64,000 nucleotides of DNA from Sporosarcina jiandibaonis (GTDB taxonomy: Bacteria; Bacillota; Bacilli; Bacillales_A; Planococcaceae), in NCBI RefSeq assembly GCF_013184495.1, contig NZ_JAAOIY010000002.1, positions 186,001-250,000 on the forward strand. The letters are read 5' to 3'. The notes under the pieces were generated by a model that was not told the DNA's origin, ran no database searches, and saw only the letters and a program-made list of their open reading frames with translations. The translations under genes were made by a program, and so were the position numbers. Below, piece after piece: positions 43,897 to 52,604 of this stretch (positions are counted from its first letter, which is position 1; every line of letters begins with the position of its first letter).

Positions 43897-44790
43897 TCAC
43901 GCTTTGCCTTCTTTTTCTTCCAAAGTATTTTCAACTTTATACTTCTCTTTCAATTCGCCCATTAAGACTTCATATTCCGCTTGCATTTTTTGCTCGAAAA
44001 TTGCATCTTTAATTTGCTCTTTTGAATCTTTAAGAGTAGCTTCTTTCGCTTCTTTTTTATCCGTTACGTGGATAATGTGGTAACCGTGGCTAGTTTTCAC
44101 AGGGTCGCTAATTTCGTCGACTTTCATCGCGAATGCAGCTTCTTCGAATTCTGGAACCATTTTACCTTTTCCGAAATACCCAAGTTCGCCGCCGTTACTC
44201 GCGTTGGATGGATCTTGTGAATATTCTTCGGCAAGTTTCGCGAAATCTTCGCCGGCATCAAGTTTTTTCTTAACTTCTTTCGCTGTTTTTTCATCTTCAA
44301 CAAGAATATGGCTTGCTTGTACTTGTTCAGCTTCGTCCAGTTGTTCTTTGTTTTCCTCGAAATATGTTTCGATTTCTTCATCAGTAATCTCGATGCGTGG
44401 TTCTAATAATTTACGAAGTGACAGGTATTCGATGATATTTTCTTTGAATTCTTTTTCGCTCATTCCACTTTTTTCTAAAGCGGATTTGAAAGCTTCTTCG
44501 CCGCCAGTTTGTTCAACGAATGTTGCAAGCTCATCATCGACTTCCTTGTCGGAAACTTTAATATTTTTATCTTTTACTTCTAGATCAATCAATTTGCCGT
44601 CAATTAGTACAGAAAGCGCTTCTTGACCGCCTGTTTTAACCATTGCATCGTATAACTCATCTTTTGTGATCTTTTGACCGTCGACTGTCGCTACTTTTTC
44701 TCCACCATCATCATTTGAACAACCTGCGATAACAAATGCTAAAGCTAGTACACCCGTGAGTAGTAGTGATTTCATGAACTTCTTGCGCAT
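43897..44790 (-). CDS. prsA: PrsA foldase lipoprotein (parvulin-type peptidyl-prolyl isomerase)
   Basis: 297 residues. Signal peptide with lipobox VIAGC (Cys24), so it is anchored on the outer face of the membrane and helps exported proteins fold. An N-terminal SurA-like helical region (VATVDGQKITKDELYDAMV) precedes the parvulin domain: VQASHILVEDEKTAKEVKKKLDAGEDFAKLAEEYSQDPSNASNGGELGYFGKGKMVPEFEEAAF...TSHGYHIIHV. GGGGGAG before ATG 44790 sets the start. Confidence 0.94.
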   Translation of the reverse strand: MRKKFMKSLLLTGVLALAFVIAGCSNDDGGEKVATVDGQKITKDELYDAMVKTGGQEALSVLIDGKLIDLEVKDKNIKVSDKEVDDELATFVEQTGGEEAFKSALEKSGMSEKEFKENIIEYLSLRKLLEPRIEITDEEIETYFEENKEQLDEAEQVQASHILVEDEKTAKEVKKKLDAGEDFAKLAEEYSQDPSNASNGGELGYFGKGKMVPEFEEAAFAMKVDEISDPVKTSHGYHIIHVTDKKEAKEATLKDSKEQIKDAIFEQKMQAEYEVLMGELKEKYKVENTLEEKEGKA

Positions 44791-44905
44791 TATTTCTCCC
44801 CCATAAATGTTAGATTTAATTCGATTGTACATGCCGAATATGAACAAACTATTAACAAATAGAATTAGTTGATGGAAATTTCCGTTTGCGTATTAGTAGT
44901 ATACC

Positions 44906-46309
44906 CTATTTCGGCAATGTAATTGTAAATTTTGTTCCTTTTCCCTTGTCACTTGCAACGTCAATTGTTCCATTATGCATCATTACGAGTTGTTTGACAA
45001 TGGATAACCCTAGGCCGAACTCTCCATAAGGGTTCGTCGTTCTCGATAAAATGGCCTTATAAAAGCGGCTCCATATTTTTTCAATATTAGCGGGATCAAT
45101 GCCAATGCCCGTATCTGAAACTTCAATCACAATATGTTCATTTTGGTCATAAGCGCGTAAAGATATAACGCCGTTCTCTGTAAATTGGATGCTGTTTTTG
45201 GTGATGTTAATCAAAATTTGCGTTAAACGGTCATAATCCGCATGCAAAGTTACATAAGGTTCAGCAGAAATAACGATATCATTGTTCCTTTGTGCGGCCA
45301 TATCAGCAAGTTGGTCTTTAATGATTTCGAATAACTCGATGAGTTGAATATCTTGTTTATGCAGCTCGATCTGGTTCGAGCGAATTTTTTCGTAATCCAA
45401 GTTTTCATTGACTAGGCGAATGAGGCGTCGTGTTTCATTGCTCGCTAGTCCTAGTCCTTTTGATTTTTCCTCTTCGGTGATCATGTCGTTGCTCATTCCT
45501 TCGATAATTCCGCGAATCGTCGTGAGCGGCGTTCTTAATTCATGGGAGACATCCGCCATGAATTGACGTCGTCGATTTTCCAATGTTTCAATCTCTTCCA
45601 TAGAGTCATTCAGTTTCTCCACCATGGTATTGAAATCGCCGGCGAGTTCACTGATTTCATCGAAATTGGAGGAGGGAATGCGTACGGAATAATCTCCGCC
45701 GGAAACGAGCGATGTTGCTTCTTGAAGTCTTTTAATGCGACGGACATGTAAGGTGGATAGAATCCAGCTAAGCAATAATGAAAATACCAGCGCGATCGCG
45801 GTTGTATAAAGTAAAAAGGAATTCATTTGCGAGACGACTTGACGCGATCCTTTAATGGGGGAAGTGAGCAGGATTCCTCCGATGAAGCGATTGTTTTGAA
45901 AATACGGCAATAGGACGAAAGTGACGGCTTCATCGAATCGGTTGAATTCTTGCTTAACAGTGATGATATTTCCGCTTTTTATGTTTTGCCATTCCTCGTC
46001 TCGCAGTTCAATAAGAGGTGTTTTCTGCCCGGTTGAATACGTGATGACTGAGTTTTCGTTGAAAAGGCTGTACTGAATATCTCGGCCGTCGAGAATATGT
46101 CCATAGGATTTTAAGATACTACTCGAATTAAATTGGTTTCTTTCCATATCTGACAAAATGTTTTTCCCGTAGGTCACGAGTTCTTCAGTTTTCGAGTCGT
46201 AAACGAATTTCTCGACGTACTGGGAAAACACTAAGCTTAAAATCAAAAATGCGACAATAATCACGCTTAAGTGACTCGCAATTTGTTGGTATAAGTATTT
46301 AATCCTCAA
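44906..46309 (-). CDS. yclK: sensor histidine kinase, YclK-like
   Basis: 467 residues: membrane helix 1 (about 13-32), an extracytoplasmic sensor region, helix 2 (about 165-185), HAMP (186-238), then HisKA with phosphorylated His256 in FMADVSHELRTPLTTIRGI, and an ATPase domain (NITKNSIQFTENG, DTGIGIDPANIEKIWSRFYK, GEFGLGLSIVKQL). The N-terminus MRIKYLYQQIASHLS and the segment ENLDYEKIRSNQI match B. subtilis YclK. Coupled to the response regulator gene by a four-base overlap. Confidence 0.9.
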   Translation of the reverse strand: MRIKYLYQQIASHLSVIIVAFLILSLVFSQYVEKFVYDSKTEELVTYGKNILSDMERNQFNSSSILKSYGHILDGRDIQYSLFNENSVITYSTGQKTPLIELRDEEWQNIKSGNIITVKQEFNRFDEAVTFVLLPYFQNNRFIGGILLTSPIKGSRQVVSQMNSFLLYTTAIALVFSLLLSWILSTLHVRRIKRLQEATSLVSGGDYSVRIPSSNFDEISELAGDFNTMVEKLNDSMEEIETLENRRRQFMADVSHELRTPLTTIRGIIEGMSNDMITEEEKSKGLGLASNETRRLIRLVNENLDYEKIRSNQIELHKQDIQLIELFEIIKDQLADMAAQRNNDIVISAEPYVTLHADYDRLTQILINITKNSIQFTENGVISLRAYDQNEHIVIEVSDTGIGIDPANIEKIWSRFYKAILSRTTNPYGEFGLGLSIVKQLVMMHNGTIDVASDKGKGTKFTITLPK

Positions 46310-47010
46310 GTGGAATCACCAACAGTTTCGTCGAAACGATACCCGACACCCCAAACCGTATGGAAAAACGGCTGCGTATCGGTCGCTATTTTTGTGCGCA
46401 GACGCTTAATATGAACATCCACCGTTCGATCATCTCCGTAAAAATCAAAACCCCAAACGCGTTCTAGTAGTTGTTCTCGTGAAAAAACTTGTTTTGGATG
46501 CTGCGCAAAATGGAGTAACAAATCGAATTCTTTTGGTGTTAAGTTTTGGATAGGTTTTCCGTCTAGAAGTACTTCCCGCGTGTTTTGATTAATGATGAAA
46601 TGATTGGTTTTGACGATTCCCGGTTGTTCGGCTTCGGCTGTATGTGTCGAGTATCTACGGGTGACAGCTTTTATTCGCGCCATTAATGTCAGCGGGCTGA
46701 ACGGCTTGGTTACGTAATCATCCGCGCCCATTTCAAGGCCTAGCACTTGGTCGGATTCACTGTCTTTGGCGGTGAGCATGATAATCGGTCCGGAATAGTT
46801 TTCTGCGCGCAATTTTCGGCAAATCATAATGCCTTCCATGCCAGGCAACATCCAGTCGATGATGAGGCAATCCCAACTGCCTTCTCTCGCTCGTTTCAAG
46901 CCCTCGCGCCCGTCTTTAACGAATTCGCCTTCAATTCCTTCTTTCGAGAAAAACAATTCTATCATCGAAGAGACACTTTCATTGTCCTCGATTACTAAAA
47001 TTTTCAACAA
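46306..47010 (-). CDS. yclJ: OmpR-family response regulator, YclJ-like
   Basis: 234 residues. Receiver domain with acidic pocket VIEDNES, phosphorylated Asp in CLIIDWMLPGMEG, Thr in IMLTAKDSESD and Lys in DDYVTKPFSP. The C-terminal winged helix includes LTPKEFDLLLHFAQHPKQVFSREQLLERVWGFDFYGDDRTVDVHIKRLR. Strong resemblance to YclJ. In B. subtilis yclJK responds to oxygen limitation through ResD; the regulon is poorly known. Lies upstream of the kinase and downstream of htrA in the same direction, but htrA has its own terminator. Confidence 0.9.
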   Translation of the reverse strand: MLKILVIEDNESVSSMIELFFSKEGIEGEFVKDGREGLKRAREGSWDCLIIDWMLPGMEGIMICRKLRAENYSGPIIMLTAKDSESDQVLGLEMGADDYVTKPFSPLTLMARIKAVTRRYSTHTAEAEQPGIVKTNHFIINQNTREVLLDGKPIQNLTPKEFDLLLHFAQHPKQVFSREQLLERVWGFDFYGDDRTVDVHIKRLRTKIATDTQPFFHTVWGVGYRFDETVGDST

Positions 47011-47078
47011 ACCGCGCCTCCTTCCAAAGTTCTCTTTGTTTTAAAATTAAAGCGAAAACGATAAATTAGCAACTAGAA

Positions 47079-47103
47079 ACCCCTCTTCATATGAGGAGGG
47101 GTC
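47079..47103 (-). terminator. terminator of htrA
   Basis: ACCCCTC (47079-47085) pairs with GAGGGGT (47096-47102). On the minus strand it is followed by TTCT. Confidence 0.7.
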
Positions 47104-47115
47104 AGCTTCGAATCG

Positions 47116-48279
47116 TTATTTTTTGTTGCTCGTTAAAGTAAGGTCAATCGTTATTTTATCGGCTTCGCGGTAAATGGTGAAAGAGGCTTTATCGCCGACT
47201 TTAAGTTTTGAATAAAGATACTTTCGTAATTCAGTAGAGTTTTTCACGGCCGTGCCGTTGATTTCGGTAATGATATCCTGTTCCTTGATACCGGCTTTTC
47301 CAGCCGCTGATTCAGGGTCGACGCTAACAATCATGGCGCCGCCTTCGACAGAATCAGGAAGATGTTGCACAAATTCTGCCGGAACTTCGTTGAGATTGGC
47401 AAGACCAACGCCGATATATGGTCGTTCAACACTGCCTTTTTTAGTGATTTCATCGACAAGCGGAAGGACTTCATTACTCGGAATCGCAAAACCGAGTCCT
47501 TCAACGCCGCCTTGCGCGATTTTCAAGCTGTTAATGCCAATCAGTTCACCAGCCGCGTTTAACAATGCGCCTCCTGAATTTCCAGGGTTAATAGCCGCGT
47601 CAGTTTGGATGACGTTTAATTCCCATGCGCCTGCAGCTGTTTCGACATTTATCGTCCGGTCGACGGCACTGACAATTCCTTGTGTAACCGTTCTAGAAAA
47701 CTCTAGACCGAGCGGATTCCCGATTGCGACAACTGGGTCTCCAGCTCGGAGCGCATCGGAATCGCCAAATTCAAGTACGCTTTTCGCGTATTTGGCATCG
47801 ATTTTCAATACAGCTAAATCGCTAAGTGCGTCTTGACCGATCAGTTCAGCGGTCGTCGTATCTCCGCTCTCAAGAGAAACTTCAATTTTCTGCGCACCAT
47901 CAATGACGTGATTATTCGTAATGACATAAGCGTCGTTTCCATCGACTTTATAAATAACGCCAGATCCTGTTCCGCTCTGAACATCTTCTACCTTTTGCGC
48001 AAAACGGTTTCCGCTACTTTGATATTTTACGACACCGACAATCGCGCTCGAAGCCTGTTCAACCATGTCTGAAAGCGAAAGGGGAGCGCTTTTTGCTGAA
48101 GTTTGTTCAATGTTATAGGATTGGGTATTTTCCGCCTGAACACCGGAAGCATTTTGTGAAGTCGCAGGAGCTAAATTCGTGTTAAAAACAACCCCGAGCG
48201 TCAGCGCTGATCCAATGACTCCAGCTCCCACAGTGGATAAAAACTGTTTCCAAGGACTCCTCTTCTTTTCATAATCCAT
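47116..48279 (-). CDS. HtrA/DegP-like membrane-anchored serine protease
   Basis: 387 residues. Short cytoplasmic head, one signal-anchor helix (about 13-33), a trypsin-like domain with the triad His in ITNNHVIDGA, Asp in ALSDLAVLKI and Ser in AAINPGNSGGALL, then one PDZ domain (GGAMIVSVDPESAAGKAGIKEQDIITEINGTAV). It degrades misfolded exported proteins and is the usual partner of CssRS in Bacillus. It sits beside a YclJK-type pair here, so regulation may differ. GAGGAGG ribosome site. Two or three homologues (HtrA, HtrB, YycK) are usual per genome, so no symbol is assigned. Confidence 0.92.
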   Translation of the reverse strand: MDYEKKRSPWKQFLSTVGAGVIGSALTLGVVFNTNLAPATSQNASGVQAENTQSYNIEQTSAKSAPLSLSDMVEQASSAIVGVVKYQSSGNRFAQKVEDVQSGTGSGVIYKVDGNDAYVITNNHVIDGAQKIEVSLESGDTTTAELIGQDALSDLAVLKIDAKYAKSVLEFGDSDALRAGDPVVAIGNPLGLEFSRTVTQGIVSAVDRTINVETAAGAWELNVIQTDAAINPGNSGGALLNAAGELIGINSLKIAQGGVEGLGFAIPSNEVLPLVDEITKKGSVERPYIGVGLANLNEVPAEFVQHLPDSVEGGAMIVSVDPESAAGKAGIKEQDIITEINGTAVKNSTELRKYLYSKLKVGDKASFTIYREADKITIDLTLTSNKK

Positions 48280-48476
48280 CTGAATTCCTCCTCATATTTT
48301 CTCTCGTTACATATAGAGTACTTGGAAAATATGAACAAATTATTAAGGAGAAATGAACAAATAAAGAAAATATAAATCTCATTATTTTTTGATAATGGTA
48401 AAAAGATACACTTTTATTTCACAATTTATTATGGTAGTGTAAGTTAATTCTTTATTATTAGAAAAGAGGGATTTTG

Positions 48477-49658
48477 GTGTCGCAAATGCTCGCTTTAGTG
48501 CTTGTCGTAGCTATTCTATTCATCGGAGATCTTGTCGCAGTTCGCACGAAAGCTTGGATCCCTTCCGTGTTTATCAGTGCAGTCCTATTTTTGCTTGGCT
48601 ATTGGACTTTTTTTCCGCAAGATATTGTCGCTCTTGCAGGTGTACCGCCCGTTGTTGCAACAATGTTAATCTATTTACTGATAACAAATATGGGTACATT
48701 GCTTTCTGTTCAAGAATTGATAAGGCAGTGGAAAACAATATTAATTTCCCTGGCAGGAATTTTAGGGATTGTTGTCATATTATTTGGAATCGGCACGTTG
48801 TTATTTGACGTTCAAACAGTTCTCGTTGCAATTCCGCCATTAGTCGGCGGTATCGTATCGGCGTTAATTATGTCAGAAGGCGCGGCTGGCGCTGGACTGA
48901 CGATGTTGTCGGTTTTCGCGATTGTTATATACGTGATGCAAGGGTTTGCAGGATACCCATTGACTTCATTTGTACTTAAGAAAGAAGGTAAAATGCTTCT
49001 TAGCAAGCTTCGAAATGGGGAACTGGCGGAGAAATCTGAAAGTAAGGACGATATAAAACAACAAGAACTCAAGTTATTTAGCAAAATGCCTGAGAAATAT
49101 AATACGGATTACTTTAAGTTTTTCAGACTGGCCATTGTAGGGTATCTGGCATACCTTACATCTGAATTGCTTGCACCACTCTTTACAATTAGTCCTTATG
49201 TTCTTTGTTTATTATTCGGTGTCATTGCGACGAGTATTGGATTTTTGGAGCGTCAAGTATTGCAAAAAGCAAATGGATTCGGATTTGCGATCCTTGCGTT
49301 AATGCTCTTCGTCTTCGACGGATTGAAAGTTGCAACACCCGAAATGATGATGGATATTCTATATCCGCTTGTTGTTTGTATCGGATTAGGGGTAATCGGC
49401 ATGTACCTATTTTCATTTTTCATGGGTAAAGTGTTGAAAGTAAGTAAGGAGATGGCATTCGCTATTTCTTTAACTGCATTGTATGGTTTCCCGGCGGACT
49501 ACATCATTACGAACGAAGTAATCGTCTCCTTGACTGAAGATGAAAAGGAGCGGGAAGTATTGACGAGTCATATGCTTCCACCGATGCTTGTCGGCGGCTT
49601 TATAAGCGTCACAATTGTATCTGTTATTCTCGCTGGTATTTTTGTTGGATTTCTATAA
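48477..49658 (+). CDS. polytopic membrane protein, putative amino-acid or carboxylate transporter
   Basis: 393 residues with about ten to eleven hydrophobic helices and a polar cytoplasmic loop near the middle (KLRNGELAEKSESKDDIKQQELKLFSKMPEKYN). The glycine-rich half-repeat PPLVGGIVSALIMSEGAAGAGLTML and the matching later TALYGFPADYIITNEV suggest an inverted-repeat carrier like the glutamate:sodium symporter group, but I cannot name the family with confidence. GTG 48477 after GAGGG is the start. Directly upstream of two M20 hydrolases, so it may import their N-substituted amino-acid substrates. Confidence 0.65.
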   Translation: MSQMLALVLVVAILFIGDLVAVRTKAWIPSVFISAVLFLLGYWTFFPQDIVALAGVPPVVATMLIYLLITNMGTLLSVQELIRQWKTILISLAGILGIVVILFGIGTLLFDVQTVLVAIPPLVGGIVSALIMSEGAAGAGLTMLSVFAIVIYVMQGFAGYPLTSFVLKKEGKMLLSKLRNGELAEKSESKDDIKQQELKLFSKMPEKYNTDYFKFFRLAIVGYLAYLTSELLAPLFTISPYVLCLLFGVIATSIGFLERQVLQKANGFGFAILALMLFVFDGLKVATPEMMMDILYPLVVCIGLGVIGMYLFSFFMGKVLKVSKEMAFAISLTALYGFPADYIITNEVIVSLTEDEKEREVLTSHMLPPMLVGGFISVTIVSVILAGIFVGFL

Positions 49659-49677
49659 GTAATGGGAGGATAAGTCT

Positions 49678-50913
49678 ATGATGGCAAATCAAGAACGGAT
49701 TGAACAACATATCGAATTATTAAGCCGTTTCACATCAACTCCAGGTCGAGGTGTGACAAGGCTTACATATAGCAAAGAAGATTTACAGGCACGAACCTAT
49801 ATTAAAGAAAAAATGATTGAGTACGATCTCGAAGTAACAGAGGACGGATTCGGGAATATTTTTGGAAAACTCGAGGGAATATTACCGGACAGACCTTCTG
49901 TTATTGTCGGTTCTCATTTTGATTCTGTTCCGAATGGCGGTGCATACGACGGTACCGCAGGTGTTGTTGTTGGGTTGGAAATAGCTGCATTATTTAAAGA
50001 AAACGAAATACAACCAGCGTACCCCCTCGAAATTATCGCGCTGGTTGAAGAAGAAGGTTCGCGGTTTGGCGGGGGGCTCATGGGTTCAAGAGGCATGATG
50101 GGGATACTTTCTGAAGAGGACTTTAAAGAACTCGCGGATAAAGATGGTATTTTGGCTGAAGAGGCGATGTTAAGTATCGGACTGGATCCTTCGAAAAGGA
50201 AAGTGCGCAATCCCGAAACAATTCGTGCTTTTCTTGAGCTGCATATCGAACAAGGTCCAATTCTTGAAGAAAAAGTTATCCAGGTTGGTATTGTTGAGGC
50301 AATTGTGGGACTGACACAATTGGAAGTAACAGTGAAAGGTCAAGCTGGACATGCAGGTACAACGCCAATGAACCGGCGCTCTGATGCCCTTGTTTCGGCC
50401 GCACAAATTATTGGTGACTTGCCTGAACTGGCAACTTCCATCGGGGAAGGGGCAGTCATTACAACGGGTCGATTGAATGTTTATCCAAATGGGGCGAATG
50501 TAATTCCTGAAAAAGTGAACTTCACGGTCGATATACGAGCGGGCAAGGAAGAACATGTACTAGACGCTGTTCGACGTACTAAAGAACGTATTGCTGCTCA
50601 ACAAAAGAAGGGTATTCATATCAGCGTGGAGGAAATGCTCTACATTCAACCGAAGTTCTTGGATAAAAATATTCGTTCGATTTTAAAAGAGACTAGCGAT
50701 TCGTTAGAAATTACGAACTGTAACATGCAAAGCGGTGCTGGCCATGATGCAATGGTGTTGTCAGATTTCACTGCTTGTGGAATGGTATTCATCCCGAGTA
50801 AAGACGGACTTAGCCATTGCCCGGAAGAATGGTCGGATGCAAGCGATTTGGCAGCCGGCACGAATATTTTATTCGAAACAGTAAGACGATTAATGGAGGA
50901 AGAGTCTTCATGA
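49678..50913 (+). CDS. M20 amidohydrolase (N-carbamoyl-L-amino acid hydrolase / allantoate amidohydrolase type)
   Basis: 411 residues. Metal ligands in VGSHFDSVPNGGAYDGTAGV and in ALVEEEGSRFGGGLMGSRGMMG, ELHIEQGPILEE, the dimerisation domain AGHAGTTPMNRRSDAL, and C-terminal QSGAGHDAMVL plus SHCPEEW. These are the signatures of the HyuC/AllC branch that hydrolyses N-carbamoyl amino acids, allantoate or ureidoglycolate. No allantoin pathway genes are near, so an N-carbamoyl-amino-acid or related substrate is more likely. GGGAGG ribosome site. Confidence 0.85.
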   Translation: MMANQERIEQHIELLSRFTSTPGRGVTRLTYSKEDLQARTYIKEKMIEYDLEVTEDGFGNIFGKLEGILPDRPSVIVGSHFDSVPNGGAYDGTAGVVVGLEIAALFKENEIQPAYPLEIIALVEEEGSRFGGGLMGSRGMMGILSEEDFKELADKDGILAEEAMLSIGLDPSKRKVRNPETIRAFLELHIEQGPILEEKVIQVGIVEAIVGLTQLEVTVKGQAGHAGTTPMNRRSDALVSAAQIIGDLPELATSIGEGAVITTGRLNVYPNGANVIPEKVNFTVDIRAGKEEHVLDAVRRTKERIAAQQKKGIHISVEEMLYIQPKFLDKNIRSILKETSDSLEITNCNMQSGAGHDAMVLSDFTACGMVFIPSKDGLSHCPEEWSDASDLAAGTNILFETVRRLMEEESS

Positions 50914-52091
50914 TTAATCAACAAATTAAAGATTTAATTACCCAATATAGTGACGAACTCACAGCGCTTCGACGAAAATTACACAGTGAACCGGAATTGC
51001 CGTGGGAAGAAGTACAAACAACCCAATTCATCTGTGATTATCTCGATGCGCTTGGCATTACATATCGAAGAGCCGAACCGACGGGCGTCATTGCAACGAT
51101 AGAAGGTCAAACCGACGGAAAAACGGTTGCACTGCGCGGGGATATGGATGCGCTACCTGTTGAACAGCTTAATACTCATGTCCCTTATGCTTCCAAAGTG
51201 AGTGGTAAAATGCATGCATGTGGACATGATGCACATACATCTATGCTATTAATTGCTGCAAAAGCATTATCAGAAGTGAAGGATGAACTTCAAGGAAATG
51301 TACGTCTTGTCTTTCAACCCGCTGAAGAAATTGCCGAAGGCGCAAAAGCGATGGTCGAACAAGGTGCGATGGATGGTGTCGATAATGTATTCGGCATCCA
51401 CATTTGGTCACAAATGCCGACACATAAAATTTCTTGTACCCCTGGGCCGTCGTTTGCCGCGGCTGATATTTTCAGGGTTAATTTTGTAGGGAAAGGCGGA
51501 CATGGAGCAATTCCAGAAGATTGCATCGACGCTGCACTCGTTGCTTCTTCGTTTGTTATGAATATTCAAACAGTAGTCTCGCGGACAATTGATCCACAAC
51601 ATGCAGCTGTACTAACCATCGGAAGAATGGATGTAGGCACTCGTTTCAACGTGATTGCCGAGAATGCTCTCATAGAAGGAACCGTCCGTACATTTAATCA
51701 AGAGACGCGAAATCATATTGAAAAGAGCATTAGTCACTACGCACAAAGCGTGGCGGAGACGTACGGTGCTACTGTAGAAGTTGAGTACATCCGCGGTACA
51801 CAACCAGTCATTAATGATGAAGAAAGCGCTGTTCTTGTTCAACAAGTTGCGAAAGAGGCATTTGGATCCGAAATTATCTTTGCTGAAAAACCAACGATGG
51901 GCGCTGAAGACTTCTCGTTTTATCTAGACGAAGCCCCTGGAAGTTTCGCGCTCGTAGGCAGTGGGAATCCCGGTAAAGATACTGAATGGTCGCATCACCA
52001 TGGGAACTTCGATATCGACGAAGATGCACTTGCCACAGGTGCAGAACTATATGCACAGTATGCTTGGGCTTATCTAAAACAGTTCAACTAA
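50910..52091 (+). CDS. M20D amidohydrolase (N-acyl-L-amino acid hydrolase/aminoacylase-like)
   Basis: 393 residues. Family M20D motifs: RRKLHSEPELPWEE, LRGDMDALPVEQ, KMHACGHDAHTSMLL (metal-binding Cys/His), LVFQPAEEIAEGAKAMVEQGAM, the lid domain GKGGHGAIPEDCIDAA and the last ligand in HHHGNFDIDEDAL. It would release amino acids from N-acyl or N-aryl-acyl conjugates. The ATG overlaps the previous stop by four bases, showing coupling; GGAGGAAG ribosome site. Completes a three-gene uptake and hydrolysis operon. Confidence 0.87.
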   Translation: MINQQIKDLITQYSDELTALRRKLHSEPELPWEEVQTTQFICDYLDALGITYRRAEPTGVIATIEGQTDGKTVALRGDMDALPVEQLNTHVPYASKVSGKMHACGHDAHTSMLLIAAKALSEVKDELQGNVRLVFQPAEEIAEGAKAMVEQGAMDGVDNVFGIHIWSQMPTHKISCTPGPSFAAADIFRVNFVGKGGHGAIPEDCIDAALVASSFVMNIQTVVSRTIDPQHAAVLTIGRMDVGTRFNVIAENALIEGTVRTFNQETRNHIEKSISHYAQSVAETYGATVEVEYIRGTQPVINDEESAVLVQQVAKEAFGSEIIFAEKPTMGAEDFSFYLDEAPGSFALVGSGNPGKDTEWSHHHGNFDIDEDALATGAELYAQYAWAYLKQFN

Positions 52092-52109
52092 TAATTTTAA
52101 AAGTATTTC

Positions 52110-52144
52110 CTCTCTATCTAGAAAAGATGGAGAGGTTTTTTTGT
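52110..52144 (+). terminator. terminator of the transporter/M20 operon
   Basis: CCTCTCTATC pairs with GATGGAGAGG, followed by seven T. Confidence 0.88.
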
Positions 52145-52325
52145 AGAATAAAAACTTTAACTATTTTGGTATATTCCTGTGTGTCAGCCCATAGGATAGC
52201 AGTGCGTGAAAAAATCACGTCAAATCATCATGTTGGAGATAACCCCAACAGAGCAGGGAGTGGAGTCAGGTGAATCAAATAATTGTTAGTGGTAGTGAGT
52301 GGTTTTAAAAGATATTTATAGTGGG

Positions 52326-52351
52326 CTTCAATTCTTTTGCAAGAATTGAAG
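52326..52351. promoter_or_regulatory. perfect 11-bp inverted repeat upstream of aldehyde dehydrogenase
   Basis: CTTCAATTCTT (52326-52336) and AAGAATTGAAG (52341-52351) with loop TTGC. No T run follows, so it is more likely an operator or RNA stem than a terminator. The rest of the 460-base gap (52145-52604) shows a smaller CGTGA/TCACG stem near 52204 and no gene. Confidence 0.5.
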
Positions 52352-52604
52352 GGTCAATAGCCGGGTCGAGATTTGGAATTTATTCGTTCTATTTCCTGGG
52401 GAATACAAACGAAATATCAAAGATTTTGTCGTAAATTCGAATTAAAACAAAAATCGCTATCTGTTTAGTTGAAATATTATATTTAATCTGACATAATGAG
52501 TGGGCAACCTCTTAGAATTTCAGGAATTTGGTAGTCGAATAGATTCAAGAAAATTTATTCGCAACAAATGTACTAGAAAATTATCGAAATGGGAGGAATG
52601 GAAA

